A DNA stretch of 64,000 nt from Oncomelania hupensis (lineage: Eukaryota; Mollusca; Gastropoda; Littorinimorpha; Pomatiopsidae): positions 64,342,982 to 64,406,981 of the forward strand of contig CM072516.1 of NCBI GenBank assembly GCA_036898135.1. The letters run 5' to 3'. The notes under the pieces are model-generated. The model saw only the letters and a list, made by a program, of their open reading frames with translations. It was not told the origin of the DNA and did no database searches. Positions 1-25,061 of the stretch are shown piece by piece. How positions within the stretch are numbered: the first letter of the stretch is position 1; every line of letters starts with the position of its first letter. The translations under genes were made by a program, and so were the position numbers.

Positions 1-1672
1 AAGGCCTGATGATCTGGTGACGTGGCCATACCACCGAAGTTTCCGTTTCTTCACCACTGTTAGCAGGTCATCGTGTTGTCCAATGGCTTGTGTGATGGTC
101 TGTCGGACTTCGTCGTTGGTGATGTGTTGGGTATAGGAAATGCCCAGAAGTCTTCTGTAGCACCTCATCTCCATGCTTTGTATTCTTCGTTGGAGATCTG
201 CTGTGAGGGTCCATGCTTCGCAAGCATATAGGAAGATGGAGATGACAAGGGAGCGCAGCAGTCTTACTTTGGAATGTAGACTGATGGTCCTGTCTTTCCA
301 AATGGGCTTCAACCTTGTCAGGGCAGCAGTTGTTTGTGCGATCCTGGAGAGGACTTCCTGTCGGGACCCATTGTCTGATACAATGGCTCCTAAATATTTG
401 AAGCTATGCACTGTGTCGAGGGATTGGCCTTGGACTTTGATGTCCGTATTGATGCCATTGGTGTTGTTGGTCATCATTTTGGTCTTCTCTGCACTTATTT
501 CCATTCCATAGGCTTTGGAGGTGGTGTCAAGCCTCTGTACCAGCTGTTCAAGTTCTTGTTCCTCTCCAGCCAATCCATCAATGTCATCTGCAAAACGAAG
601 ATTGGAGATTGCTCTACCCCCTATGCTGACTGTGCCTTCATGGTCTGCAAGAGCATCCGACATGATGCGCTCTAGGAAGATGTTGAAGAGTGTTGGAGAG
701 AGTAGGCATCCTTGACGCACGCCGATTGTTGTTCTGAACCAATTCCCGATGGCTCTGTTGTGGAGGACTGCACTGGTAGCCTTGTCATACAGGCTTTTGA
801 TGACTTCAATAATTTTAGGGCTGATGTTGTACACTTTCATTGTTGCCCATAGAGCTGCATGCCAGACTCGGTCAAACGCCTTCTTGAAGTCTATGAACAC
901 ATGATATAGATGTTGTTGGTGCTGTAGGTATTTCTCACAGATTATTCTGAGGTTGAAAATCTGCTCAGTGGTACTTCGCCCTGCCCTGAATCCTGCTTGT
1001 TCTTCAGCTATGATTTGTTCAGCTTGGGGTTTCAACCTGTTGAGTATTATTTTCAGGAGGACCTTGCTGGGATGGCTGATGAGGCTGATGGTCCGGTAAT
1101 TTTCACACTCCTGAAGGTTACCTTTTTTGGGAAGAGTGATGACAAGCGACTGGGTCCATGGTATAGGCCACTCCCCACTCTGCCAGATCTTGTTACAGAT
1201 AATGGTGAGGGCATCAATCATCGCTTCTCCTCCTGCTTGTAGCAGTTCCGCGGGTATGTTGTCCACTCCCGCTGACTTCCCTTTCTTTAGCGCTTGCACT
1301 GCTGCCTCAACTTCTTCCCGGAGAATTGGGAGGATTTCTTCTTCTTCTCTGTTCTCGGGACATGCTAGAACTGATGGGTCTCCATTTGGTGTATGGCTGT
1401 AAAGGTCAGAGCAGTACTCTGTCCATCTGTCCAAGACTTCTTGTTCTTCTGTAAGGCATATGCCAGACTTGCTTTGGATAGTGGAGACTTTGGGCTGTTT
1501 GACACTTGTCAGCCGCTTCACAGTCTGGTAGGCCTTCTTGCTGTTGTTCTTGTTCAGACTGTTCTCTATTTCCTGGCATTGATCTTCTATCCAGTTCTCC
1601 TTTGCTGTGAGCATGCCTTTTCGGATGTCATTGTTGATTTTTCGGTAGACATCAGCTCCCTGTGAGGTGGGC
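1..1672 (-). mobile_element. LINE (endonuclease/reverse transcriptase family) with open RT frame, runs off left edge
   Basis: Read on the minus strand, one frame stays open from about 1690 to base 1, so the ORF ends outside the window. It encodes a pre-RT linker, then the RT core. The segments PAELLQAGGEAMIDAL, FIDFKKAFDRVW, GVRQGCLLSPTLFNIFL and RFADDIDGLAG (the FADD catalytic motif) are all intact, followed by the C-terminal stretch KRKLRWYGHV typical of non-LTR retrotransposons. The N-terminal endonuclease is absent, so the copy is 5'-truncated near 1672, where it abuts a different LINE. At least seven other fragments of the same family lie in this window: 6855-7247, 22209-22277, 31709-31998, 44905-46025, 47183-49017, 50078-50716 and 50949-51078. 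The uninterrupted frame suggests a fairly young insertion. The clade (RTE-like or other) is not settled. Confidence 0.85.
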
Positions 1673-2043
1673 AGCTTTGATGTAACGTACTTCGTGAAGG
1701 CTTCACAAAACTGATCATTTAGGATATCGCTTTGGTTTGGCTGTCACTGAAGGTCAGGCCGTTCCTCTAGAGGGGGGGGGGGGGGGGGGGGGGGCTACGG
1801 CCATTGCGTCATTTCTCCTGCTCTTGATCAGTTTCCACAGGTTTTTAGAGGTCTCCGCCTCCACGAGGCTGTTCACGTATCTCTGGTACTCATGTCTGTT
1901 TGTACGTCTAGAGTCCTTCTTGATTGCTTTGTACCTTTCCCAGTCTCCCGTTTTGTTCATGGTTTTCACAGTGCGCCATGCTCTGTACTTCCTTCGAGCC
2001 ATGCACCTTCTTTTAGTTTTGAAGAAATCCAGAGTTGGTAGTT
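1673..2043 (-). mobile_element. CR1/L2-type LINE fragment (pre-RT region) with poly-G tract
   Basis: On the minus strand the translation gives YRAWRTVKTMNKTGDWERYK, a YQRYVNSLV segment and LWKLIKSRRND, then, after a homopolymer of about 22 G on the plus strand (1772-1793), DILNDQFCEAFTKYVTS. This order is characteristic of the region between endonuclease and reverse transcriptase in CR1/L2/Jockey-like LINEs. The homopolymer shifts the frame, so the copy is dead. It ends where the unrelated RT fragment at 1-1672 begins, forming a chimeric junction. Confidence 0.65.
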
Positions 2044-3074
2044 TTTAACTGAGGTAAATTTGCTTGGTAATGGTATGTGTTTATCCATTATCTATTAGGT
2101 GACTTTTGATGGTTTACCATATGTCTTCCGCTTCCTGATCAGGTGTATTCAACAGCGATGCGATAAGCGCAATAGTGTCCTGCTTCATGGATCCGAAGTC
2201 GGCTTCTTTCAAGACTCTGATCATCCTGGTGCTCGTTTCACTCTTGATCTGTTTGTCAGGAATATGTCCAGGATTTTTCCCCCCTCGTAGGTTTTCTGTT
2301 CATCTTCATCTTCTCCTCATTAATAAAGGTCTATAATTAGACAGTCATTTTCTTCTGTCTTTGCTTTTCCGCCCCCTCCTCCCCCTCGTAGTAGGTCCAT
2401 AGTAATTGACCTAGATCAAGAGAGTCATGATGTTGGCACTGACAATTTGTTGTTCCGATTCAGGTTTGGGAGGAAGGGAGCTAACTACAAGAGCGAGCCT
2501 ATGACGTCACGACAATGGCTGGAAGTTTCTGAGAGGTGTGTATCTAGGAAGTATTTCATCGATTTTTTTTTCTCGCAGGATTGCTAACGGATTTTCTTTC
2601 TCGAAGACAAAGAGACCATTTTAACGTTTTGAAATAAGGAGGTTTTAAATTCCATATCAAATGTATAATGTGTGTGATTTTAAAATAGCATTCATGGAGG
2701 TGAACTTGAAATGTTGATGAGTCTTGTGATGTTGACATCAAGAACAGTGTAATTGTTGTAATGCATCATTAGTACTCGGACAAACATAAGGACGAATCGG
2801 ATGTTCTTATTTGTACTCCTTTTGGAATTGATAGTGATTTGTAGTTTTAGTGTTGCTATGTTGGCATTATTTCGCTGCATAGTGCATTGTTATGACTTGT
2901 GTGTCTGATTTTCACTTTCCGAGTTCCTAACATAATGATGACATATTTCTGTCCAAATAAAGATTAAAACCACTATCTTTTTCTGAACCACTTTGTTAAC
3001 AAATCCCCAGAGTACAAGATACATGTAATACCATCCTTTGGCTGTGTTCTGATATTTTTCTTGTTTCTTTTCAG
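2044..3074 (+). other. Upstream region and putative 5' UTR intron of the syntaxin gene
   Basis: No coding exon was recognised. The stretch 2440-2545 contains a palindromic CRE and ends in a plausible splice donor (GAGAG followed by gtgtgt at about 2536). The next candidate acceptor is a strong polypyrimidine tract ending in cag at 3072-3074. This would make 2540-3074 an intron in the 5' UTR. The rest is AT-rich with no recognised element. Confidence 0.35.
2502..2509. promoter_or_regulatory. Full palindromic CRE (TGACGTCA), candidate syntaxin promoter element
   Basis: A perfect 8-bp cAMP-response element lies about 690 bp upstream of the syntaxin start codon, in a locally less AT-rich stretch. 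CREB/ATF binding is known for this motif. Its use here is inference from position only. Confidence 0.35.
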
Positions 3075-3086
3075 TCATCACCAGTC

Positions 3087-3095
3087 ATGCGCTAA
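3087..3095 (+). promoter_or_regulatory. Two-codon upstream ORF (ATG CGC TAA) in the syntaxin leader
   Basis: If the acceptor at 3072-3074 is used, the leader exon begins at 3075 and contains a minimal uORF, Met-Arg-stop, 97 nt before the main ATG at 3193. Such start-stop elements usually lower translation of the main frame. The effect here is inferred. Confidence 0.35.
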
Positions 3096-3192
3096 ATCAG
3101 GAAACGTGACACACTAACAATATCACCCCACCAGAGAGTAAAATCACTTAAATAAGAACTGATTTGTTCAAACATTTACTTAAACTATCATC

Positions 3193-16070
<12,878 letters not shown>

Positions 16071-19000
16071 ACACGCTTTTTGCCATCCAGCTTTGTCAAC
16101 AGAAGTTTGCTGTTTGTCACACTTTTCCGACCCTGCTTGTGGATTTTGATGGCAGGTTGGAGCTTCACCATCAAGACTTGTTTCAGTGTTCAATCACCTG
16201 CCGCGCCTCTAGGAGTGAAGGATGGATTATACCACACACTGTCCTCTGCTATTTGTACAGAATGCAGTTACCACTTTCTTCTCTCGTTTGGTTGATATTG
16301 ATGGGGTGTTCTACACCTTGGTTTTGTATCATTTGTCTACTGAAGGGAAGGATTTTTGTTTTTTGAGGACATTATACAAGAAAAATTATTGTGTGGGCCA
16401 TAATTATAACGTTAACTAGATAGGCTAGATTGAAGGACTCAATACCCCATATATACCCTCCCCTTACCCACCACTTCCTTTTGAAAAGTAATTTATTTAT
16501 AGAATTTTATCTATTGTCAAATTATCACATTTTAAATATATATAAGTTTTTTTAATATTTGGAGGATAGAGTACCGTCAATTTTACACAGAGGTTCTTCA
16601 GGTTGAAGTTAATGATTCAAAGCCACAGAGTTGATAAATAATACAACTATTTATCACATAAACATATAACAAGAAAACAGTGTTGCAACTGTTAGTTTAC
16701 ATGTATTTATTATTAAAATAAGGAGAAATTGTTGAAGCTGTTGGTATGCTGCTTTTATTACTTTTTTGTTGTCCACCCTGTTGACAAATTACATAATAAA
16801 ACTATTCCCTGTTAAATGAAAACATTGAAATGCAGTTCGCATGCTGCAGTTATTTCTTTGTTATGGCACTGAAAGCAGACATGGTTCAGAGAACTTTTGT
16901 TCTTGCAGTGAAGATTTGCTGGGGAGATGATGATGATAATAATGATGATGATGACCTGCAAACGATTTTTTTTTTAGAGTAAAGTAATGGTTGGTAAATT
17001 GTCAGGCTTAGATTTGTACACTTGAAAAATATACGGAGGTGCCAACCAGTACGAACTGACTGTATTTAATTCCGGCGAAGTGAATTAAATACGGAAATAC
17101 TGTAGCATTTATAAAAATACGGAGGAGAAGTTGCCGATCGTTTATCTTTGCCAGCGGTGCTTCTGTACTGGTTTCTGGTCTCATAATAGTACTCCTGCAC
17201 TCACCGAACGTCGCTGTGTTCAACAAGCTGATTTTCATGGTGATTTTAGAGTAAAACAAGTGTGGTGTTCAACAAGCTGATTTTCATGGTGATTTTAGAG
17301 GACTGAAAATAGCCTGCTGTTTTAGAGGGAAGCCTGTCGTTACTTTATAGTGTCATAGGCAGGGTTTTACGAGAAAAAAAATACAGACAAGTGTTAAAAA
17401 ATACTGACAAACGGGTCCGGAAATACTGACAAGAAGATTATGGGGTTGGCACCTCTGAATATATGCTTTGTGAGCATGCTTGTGTAAAAGAAGTCTTCAG
17501 CAAAATGTTATTTGTATTGTTATTATTACTATTACTACCACTACCAATATTTTTACTCGTGTTTCTAATATACTATCACAACTTCTGCAGCTTTCGTCCT
17601 ACTTCTTTCTGGATTATAAAGGGTGTTGGAAGTGGAAAGGTAAGTATGATTTGGAAATTTAGAGTGTTAGTAAATGAAGGAAAACAGAAATATATTTGTA
17701 TAATTTGGTAAATACTGTTTAGAACACTTTATAACACTTTTAAATCTATTTAGAAGATTATTTGTCCTTGTGATAGTAAATTTCAACTTTAGATTGCTTA
17801 TGGAGCATCCTTTTGCTGTGGTTTCACTATGAATTGGGAATAAAGCTAGAACTAACAGTTATATTATTGAGTCCATAAATTGAGAAGTGTAATGTTGACT
17901 CGGGGCTGTGCATATGCATGAGCATATCCTACACTGCGCTAGGTTCTCCTCTTGCTGTGACTGTGAACACTTACTGCTCTGTACACATGTGATTGAGTGT
18001 TGATGTCCAAACTATACAATTTACTGTATGTACATAGCCGTTTCAAAACTATAACACATGTACACACATTCTAGCGTTTCATTAATTGCACTTATAGTAT
18101 TTTGTGTGTCTTGCTTTAGTGTTGCGATTGTATAGACTGTAGAGTAATGAATGATGGGAAAAAAGAACCATTGCGAGAGTGAATGAAAGAAGCAATTCGT
18201 TGGCTTGTATTGTTAGTATAGAAATTTCAAAGTATTATTTAAACAGAATCTGTATAGATAGTGAGTTTCGAAGAATTTCATTTTGGCGACGTACTATAAT
18301 TACGTAGTACATACTGAACTAAAATGCTAATGTTTTTTGCAAAGGAAGCTAATTCAGAATAATGGGAACACTTTTGTTATCTTATGCCTGTGGTGTTGAT
18401 TGTACATGGATAGAAGGCTGTATGTTTCTAATGTGTTGTCCAAATCTAGAGGGCATTCAGCATAGATGCATTTGATAACTCATTTTGAACAGATTTGTCA
18501 CCTTAATATTTAATTTCTGACAAATTTGGTTCAGGTTTCCATACATTCCACACTTTTTTTTATTATCGTAATAGTCTTAGTAGCCACCAAAAACAACAGG
18601 TTTCAAAGGAGACATTAAAATTCTTAATGAAACTCAAAATAATAGATTTATTCAGTGAATGTGTGCACAAATTACTGCTCTATTTATAAGAAATAAGCAG
18701 ACGATTCTCATTGATACACTGAGGAAGGGTAAGCAAAAAATTAATTCTTTCCACCAGCCCACATGCCTCTTTATGTGTGCGAGTGTGTGTGTATCTGTGT
18801 GTTGCATGCATTTTGCTGCACTTGAAATATAATTTTTTGTGAGGGTAAAATACGCTAGAAAAGAGTGTTGAAAAAAACCCACAACCCTTTAAAGATGACA
18901 TTATTTTGGACTTTGTTCAAGTAATTTCTTCTTCTTCTTGGTATTCCTATTACCATATCAGTAATAGAATTACACGCTTTGAGTCCCCCTAACTGCGTTG

Positions 19001-20440
19001 TTAGTGTGTGCAACAATTGAATAGAATGGAATCTTTATTTTCCCGCGATTTATGTTTAAGTGATGGTTATGTATGTTTGTGTATCATTCCATTAAAAAAA
19101 ATTGTTAATTGTGCTAATTTGACCTGTTATTAAATCATAATAAATGTTTTATTTGTTTGCAAGTAGTTGCAAGACTCTGGTGAACATGTGGTGTGTGTGC
19201 CTGTTCCACACAAAAAAAAGATATTTAATTGTTCAATATGATTTTGGAATTGTATATGTAAAATTGCATAGTTGAATGTTATTTCTTTTCTTTTGACCCC
19301 TCTCCATCGCTAGCCCAAGTAGCCTGTTGCTGTGATACTATTACAATAGTAGATTCTTCTAGTGTATTGTATGGTCTTCAGTCAATATATTATGCTCTGT
19401 GCATTTCATCTTTATAGAAATTAAAGATGAAATAAGATCAAGAAAATACGTTTCTTCAATACCTGTCCGAATGTAATAGTTTTTTTTTAACAGGAAACTG
19501 TACTATTGAACTTTTAAAATGTGTCTGAGGTCGAGATCAAAATTGCACAACTTATGCGATGTCTAATTCACGCTAAGAGATGACCATTGGCATAAAATAT
19601 TCATACATTTTTGGTGTGTTTTTGGTTTGCTGTATATTTGCAAAAACAGTTGAATGTAAACTTGATGTACCTGTCTGACGAGTCAAAAGGTCAGTGCTCT
19701 AGATCCTGTGTGAATTACCGCCGTTAGACTAAATCTGTATACAGGCACGTAAAACTGGAAGTTATAAGTGCGTGACTCAACACAATTAAAGCATCAGCGA
19801 CTTTCCTCTGGCTGTTTCTATGCGACTTGGTTCTCGGCCTGTTAAATGGTTTGGTGCCTTTTGGTGGCAAAGTAGGAAAGGAAACCAAATTTGTGTAAAA
19901 CACAAGTGATAAAGGTGTATCGCTTAAAGAGAGAGGACTGGAGTGTATTGATTACATCTTGGATAACATCTTTATTAGGTGCTATCCTCCGTGGAATGAG
20001 AAAATTATAGGAAAGATCTATCTCCATTTCTTTGCTGACAATACATTGTAGGAAAGTTGATAGGCGTCTTTATACAGGAATAATATGCCTATTTTAAGCT
20101 GCATACATGCTTATTTGAGAACTTTCACCTCAATAATTTGGTTTTATAAACCCTTCTATGATCATGCTATCTAGTGTAAAAGCTTGAGAAAAAAAAGACC
20201 TCAGACTCACTTTAATCTTGTGAACCATGTACATTTCATGACTGTAGTTTATTTGTTCTTTTTCGGTTGATGATGTTTCAACTATATGCTGCGTTTATAA
20301 ATATTCATTTTTGACCTGAAATAGGACAATAAAAAGAAAAGAATATAAATGTTGTTGTTACTGTTATTATTGATGTTGCCTTTTCAGATGGGGTGAGGTG
20401 ATGAAGTGACTGGGATCCTATGTACTGCTAGTAGAAGCAA
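16071..20440 (+). other. 3' UTR and AT-rich 3' flank of syntaxin
   Basis: No coding exon recognised. AATAAA hexamers occur at 16795 and near 17839 and 20328. The only clear element is the inverted-repeat unit at 17036-17455. A CA/GT-rich stretch lies near 18765-18810. Confidence 0.5.
17036..17455. mobile_element. Non-autonomous element with 12-bp inverted ends
   Basis: Ends are GAGGTGCCAACC and GGTTGGCACCTC, 420 bp apart. Internally, a roughly 36-bp segment beginning GTGTTCAACAAGCTGATTTT is directly repeated (17216 and 17263), and the motif ATACTGACAA recurs. No ORF. A target duplication is not obvious because both flanks are ATATA-rich. Confidence 0.5.
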
Positions 20441-20455
20441 ACCGTGATATGTAAT

Positions 20456-21690
20456 AGGGTTATCTACCCCCATAGGAGTGCCAGGAGTTTCTTTATAAAT
20501 AGTATCCCCACTTTCTGGAAATTTAGTGCTTTAAATTACCACTGTCGCTTTCTCCTTTGTTCTTTCTCATTCTTACTCTGTTATATCAATCTACTATCTT
20601 CTTCGCTAGGCCAGTCAACAATCTCTTTTTTCTTGAAAACTCTTCCAAAACTCCTCATTTGTATATTGAACCTGTTGGGTCAGCTTGGGGATATTGGGAG
20701 TTTTCGATCCTGCCAAATGGTCACGAGGACTTTCTATAGTATTTTTATTTAGCAATGTAGGCATTTTATATGTATGTGTTTTTTGTTAGTATTTTATAAT
20801 GATGTTTATATTCTATTTTGTACCAGTTCTCTTTTCTTTCTTCTAGCAGTTGTTCTGTTTTTCACACTTTATATTCATTTCTATTTTGTTTTTGTTATTG
20901 GGGGTTTAATAAATTAGAGTAAAACCCCCATTGGGGTGCCGGGGGTTTCAGTATAAATATTATCCCCACTTTCTGGAAATTTAGTGCTTTAAATTCCCAC
21001 TGTCGCTGTCTTTCTCATTTCTGTTCTGTTCTATCAATCTGCTATACTATCTTCTTCGCTAGACCAGTCATCTACCTTTTTTCTTGAAAACTCTTCCGGG
21101 ACAAGACTCATTATTTGTGTATGAGGTCTGTTGGACCCGCTTGGGAATATTGGACGCTTTCTGCCAGGTGGTCACAAGGGCTTCCTATGATATTATTTAG
21201 CAATGTAGGCATTTTATATGTATGTGTTTTGTTGATAATTTATAGTGATGTTGGTATTCTATTTTGTTTTTGTAAACGGGAGGTTCGATAAATTAGAGTA
21301 CAGCCTCAGCATCCTCTGCGTGGGATGTCTTTATTGTAAAGTGACTGGCTGGTGGAGAGCTTTCAGTTTTACCACTAGGGTTGTTTCAGCAGATCTTTTA
21401 TGCGGATCACGGGTTGTCCGGTCCTGATTTGGCTCGGAAGAGTCCGCTGGACCTAAAGCAATAATCATGTAATGTAATGTAATTAGAGTAAAGCCTCGGT
21501 GCCCCTGCATGGGATGCCTTCATTTGTGAAGTGACCGACTGGTGGAGTGCCTTCAGTTTTACCATTAGGGTTGTTTCAACGGATCTTTTATACGGATCAT
21601 GGGTGAGTCCTCTTTCTACCAAGTTGTGGTCCTGATTCGGCTCTTTGCAGTCCGCTGGACCCTATAAACGATGACTAACGAACTAACTAA
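20456..21690 (+). mobile_element. Cluster of a recurrent ~560-bp retroposon family (plus strand, two to three copies)
   Basis: A unit begins with a CCCCCAT-rich hairpin and CCCCACTTTCTGGAAATTTA, and ends with CCTGATTTGGCTCGGAAGAG, GTCCGCTGGACC, TAAAGCAA and an ATGTA-repeat tail. A 5' part occurs at 20456-20920, a near-complete copy at 20922-21480, and an additional 3' module at 21484-21690. Minus-strand relatives lie at 22660-23065 and 24370-24940, and fragments at 23950-24000, 25185-25235 and 26470-26525. There is no long ORF, so it is probably a non-autonomous LINE derivative. Confidence 0.65.
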
Positions 21691-22052
21691 TAAGGTTATT
21701 GCTTGCTCAGTGCAGTGGTTTGATCGGAAATGGATATATTGGTACTTATAAAAGCCACATTGTCTGCTTGCAGTAACAACCACTAGTTTTGATGCAACCT
21801 CTGAATTAAGGTAGATAAAAGGCCGTAAAGTACACTATCCATTGACGTTCTGTAAGCCAGAAATGGTCACATTGAAAGCTTGACTGCATCACATGTTATC
21901 ACTTCATTTATGACGTGGATTTTGATGGCATAGCATTAAAAAAGTGCTTCAGGTTACTTCCTATGGACCCCCCCCCCCCCAACCCTTCACCAACACCCAC
22001 GCATCGATTTTTATAAGTTATGCATGACCTAAACTGTTAGGTTCATTGAATT

Positions 22053-22112
22053 TTCTATATGAAACTTGGACTCCCCAGAAATTGGAAAAGTCATGTTTTG
22101 GAGGAAGGTTAA
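22053..22112 (+). pseudogene. Short fragment identical to the end of the DUF7869-like relic
   Basis: About 51 bp (reading FYMKLGLPRNWKSHVL) match 25913-25963 essentially exactly, then diverge to a stop at 22110-22112. The sharply limited identity suggests recent copying of a small piece, or two remnants of one element. Confidence 0.55.
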
Positions 22113-22208
22113 GAAAATCTCAAGTGTCTTTGAAGCGACTGTAATTGCAATTAAGGCCAACTGTCGGCGGCATAGGCATAGCCAGTTCAGAACACACAGC
22201 TGCATACT

Positions 22209-22277
22209 TCCTATCCTATCCCATAATTCGAAGGTCGTTGGGGCACCACAGATGATCGTTTAAACAGCATACTCCAT
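22209..22277 (-). mobile_element. LINE 3' terminus (same family as 1-1672)
   Basis: The minus-strand sequence matches the 3' UTR of the family (TGGTTTAAACG-like, then GATCATCTGTGGTGCCCCAA) and its GATAGGATAGG tail, here CTATCCTATCCC on the plus strand. Confidence 0.75.
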
Positions 22278-22659
22278 AATATTAATAATAATAATACAGG
22301 ATGCTATGTACGCGCCTTTCCCCAAGGCTCAAAGCGCGGCGATCTATACCAACATACACGCTCACCTGTCTCATTTACCCTCACACACACCAAATACACA
22401 TACATCACTCAAACAGGTGGTGTAAAGGCAGGGAGATCGCTATTAGAAGACGGAAGAAAATCAAATTTTTATTTTTGACATTTTATATTGACTGCATCTT
22501 GTACCATTATTAAAGGGAGGGAGGAAACCGGAGAAAACCCTTGGTGACCTCAATAGTCTCGTACCTAAGTCACATACGTTCGCCCCTTGCGGGAATCGAA
22601 CCCGCGACCTTCGGCATAGGAAACCGGCGACTTATCCACTGCGCCACGAGGCCACCCCC
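22278..22659 (-). mobile_element. tRNA-headed SINE with L2-like 3' tail
   Basis: Minus strand: head GCCTCGTGGCGCAGTGGATA (box A) and GTCGCGGGTTCGATTCCC (box B), then a body. The 3' end is GCGCTTTGAG, GGGAAAGGCGCGTACATA and a (TAT)n tail at 22278-22300. The tail resembles the 3' end of the L2-type LINE at 29480-30107, so mobilisation by that LINE is plausible. Confidence 0.75.
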
Positions 22660-23065
22660 AATAAAGACATCCTATGCAGGGGATGCTGAGGCTTTACTCT
22701 AATTTATTGAACCCCGGTTTACAAATTCAAAATAGAATATAAACATCATTATAAAATATGAAAAAAACACATAACTAGAAAATGCTTACGTTGCTAATAC
22801 CATAGAAAGCTCTAGTGACCATTTGGCAGAAAGCGTCCAATAGAGCCCCAAACTGAGCCCATACACTAATCAGGAGATTTGGGAGAGTTTTCAAGAAAAA
22901 AGGTAGGTGAATGGTCTAGGGAAGAAGATAGCAGATTGATAGAACAGAGTAGGAACGAGAAAGAACAACTGAGAATGACAAGAACAGTGGTAATTTAAAG
23001 CACTAAATTTCCACAAAGTGAAGATACTATTTATACAGAAACTCCTGGCAACTCCACAGGGGTGA
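22660..23065 (-). mobile_element. Copy of the ~560-bp retroposon family (3' module truncated)
   Basis: Reverse-complement match to 20922-21320, including CACTAAATTTCCACAAAGTG at 23003-23022 and the AAAGCGTCCAATA segment. It directly abuts the SINE head at 22659, which has replaced its 3' module. Confidence 0.65.
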
Positions 23066-24369
23066 CAGCTAAGCTTACAGAACGAGATTGAGAAAACAAA
23101 CCAGTTCTTTAATCGTCTGCAAACAAACGAACTAGCTTTGACAATGATGTAGGTGTGTGAAATACTCCAAATAGACTGTTGTTTGTTGTTCTTACAGTCA
23201 GTGAAAAGCGACTGGACCTTTTCCTTCATCATTAGCGATCACTCATGTCTTTTTGCATAAGCATCAACTCTCTCTTTCCCTTCATAACCTTCATACAAAC
23301 ACATGCAAAAGTAAATACTGGAATTCTTAACCAAAATTATTTTATTATTTTATTATTATTACATGTAAATTTGAAAACCAGAAATAATCTCTTGCAAATT
23401 CCTAGGTAAGTACAAAGGCTACCAGAACTATTATTTATTAATGAAATGACCACCAAACACACATACAGCCAATTTTCACCCAGCTAACACAAATCTTACA
23501 ATGCTCTAACTCGTTTTCTAACACAAGAACTACAGATGCTTCTAATCGTCTGGCCTGTGATGCACTAAGCTGATTTTCAATTAAAATGTCAGTCATTATT
23601 ATTCATGAGCTACATTGAGGGAACGTTGTTCTGGGCAGTTTATCGAGAATGAATTATGTGTATTCTCTAGGACAATACATTTGTCAGTGCTCAACAACAA
23701 AAAATTATAGATGCTTGATCAGTAGTTGCACAGATGTAGGAGAGATTCTTGACTATGTATCATGTAAAACTGTTATTTCAAGAGAAAATAAACTTGATTT
23801 TAAAAAAATTATCAAACTCGCATATTTAAAAAGTCTTGCATCTGGTTGAAACAGTGTTAAATCTGATTGAGCAGTTGTACTGAAATATATAATTATGGGT
23901 CTGATTTCATAAATATATGATCTATAAAGATAGATAGATAGATATTCAGTGCTTATAGAGTCCAGCGGACTGCCAAGAGCAGAATCAGGACCACAGCTAT
24001 AAAGATAAGAAAACCTACAAAATTAAGCAATGTATGGCGATGGCATCAGAAATAGCACACATAATTATTAATAATGAACAATAATACGATTGGTATAACT
24101 ATGAAATAATTTGTACAATAAAATACCAACATATCATCAATAACATTATTTTGGGTGCACTGGTAAACAACGGCAGCAGTTATATCAGGAATGTAAAGGT
24201 AAGTGTAGGAACAATAAAAGTTCAAACACATTCGGCCCCAATTAAAATTAAAAATTTTTGAAGTCTTAGGAATCTCCTCAACATTCTGATCCTTCTATCT
24301 CTTCAAGGCACGTCCCCTTTAAGGCCACATATAAATTGTCCCCATAGTGTATACCAATTCTGATCGTTG

Positions 24370-24940
24370 ATTGATTGATTGATTGTTGCTTTAGGTCCAA
24401 CGGACTCTTCCGAGCCAAATCAGGACCGAACAACCCCCGATCCGCATAAAAGATCTGCTGATACAACCCTAGTGGGAAAATTGAATGCCCTCCACCGGCC
24501 AGTCACTTTACAATAAAGACATCCCACGCAGGGGACGGCTGAGGCTTTACCCCAACTACTCGAACCCCCGGTTACAAAAACAAAATAGAATACAAACATC
24601 ATTATAAATTATCAACAAAACATATACATATAAAATGCCTATATTGCTAAATAATAACATCATAGGAAGCCCTAGTGACCACCCGGCAGAAAGCGTCCAA
24701 CACTCCGAAGCTGATCCAACAGACCTCATACACAAACAAGGAGTCTTTTCCAGGAAGAGTTTTCAAGAAAAAAGGTAGGTCATTGATCTAGCGAAGAAGA
24801 AGATAGTATAGCAGAGTGATAGGACAGAGCAGGAATGGGAAAGAGTAAATGAGGAAGACAGCGACAGTGGGAATTTAAAGCACTAAATTTCCAGAAAGTG
24901 GGGATACTATTTATACTGAAACCCCCGGCACCCCAAGTGG
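24370..24940 (-). mobile_element. Near-complete minus-strand copy of the ~560-bp retroposon family
   Basis: Runs from the 3' tail (GATT)n at 24361-24385, through the 3' module (GGTCCAACGGACTCTTCC), to the 5' hairpin region near 24925 (CCCCGGCACCCC). It is colinear with 20922-21480 in the opposite orientation. Confidence 0.7.
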
Positions 24941-25061
24941 GTACTGCTGCCGCAGTGAATTGGTCATGCCTACAAAGTCAAGACAGGTTTTCAACTGGGG
25001 CTTTCACTTTTCCCTTTATAGGTTAGAACAATCTACAGTGGCAAGATTGCTCATGACCCCA

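Noticed and set aside
22582..22659. tRNA gene candidate on the minus strand
   Set aside because: Good box A/B, but continuous with a SINE body and an L2-like tail. No convincing anticodon stem.
23649..23849. 66-aa plus-strand ORF
   Set aside because: No recognisable motif, AT-rich composition like the flanks, no splice context, and embedded in repeats.
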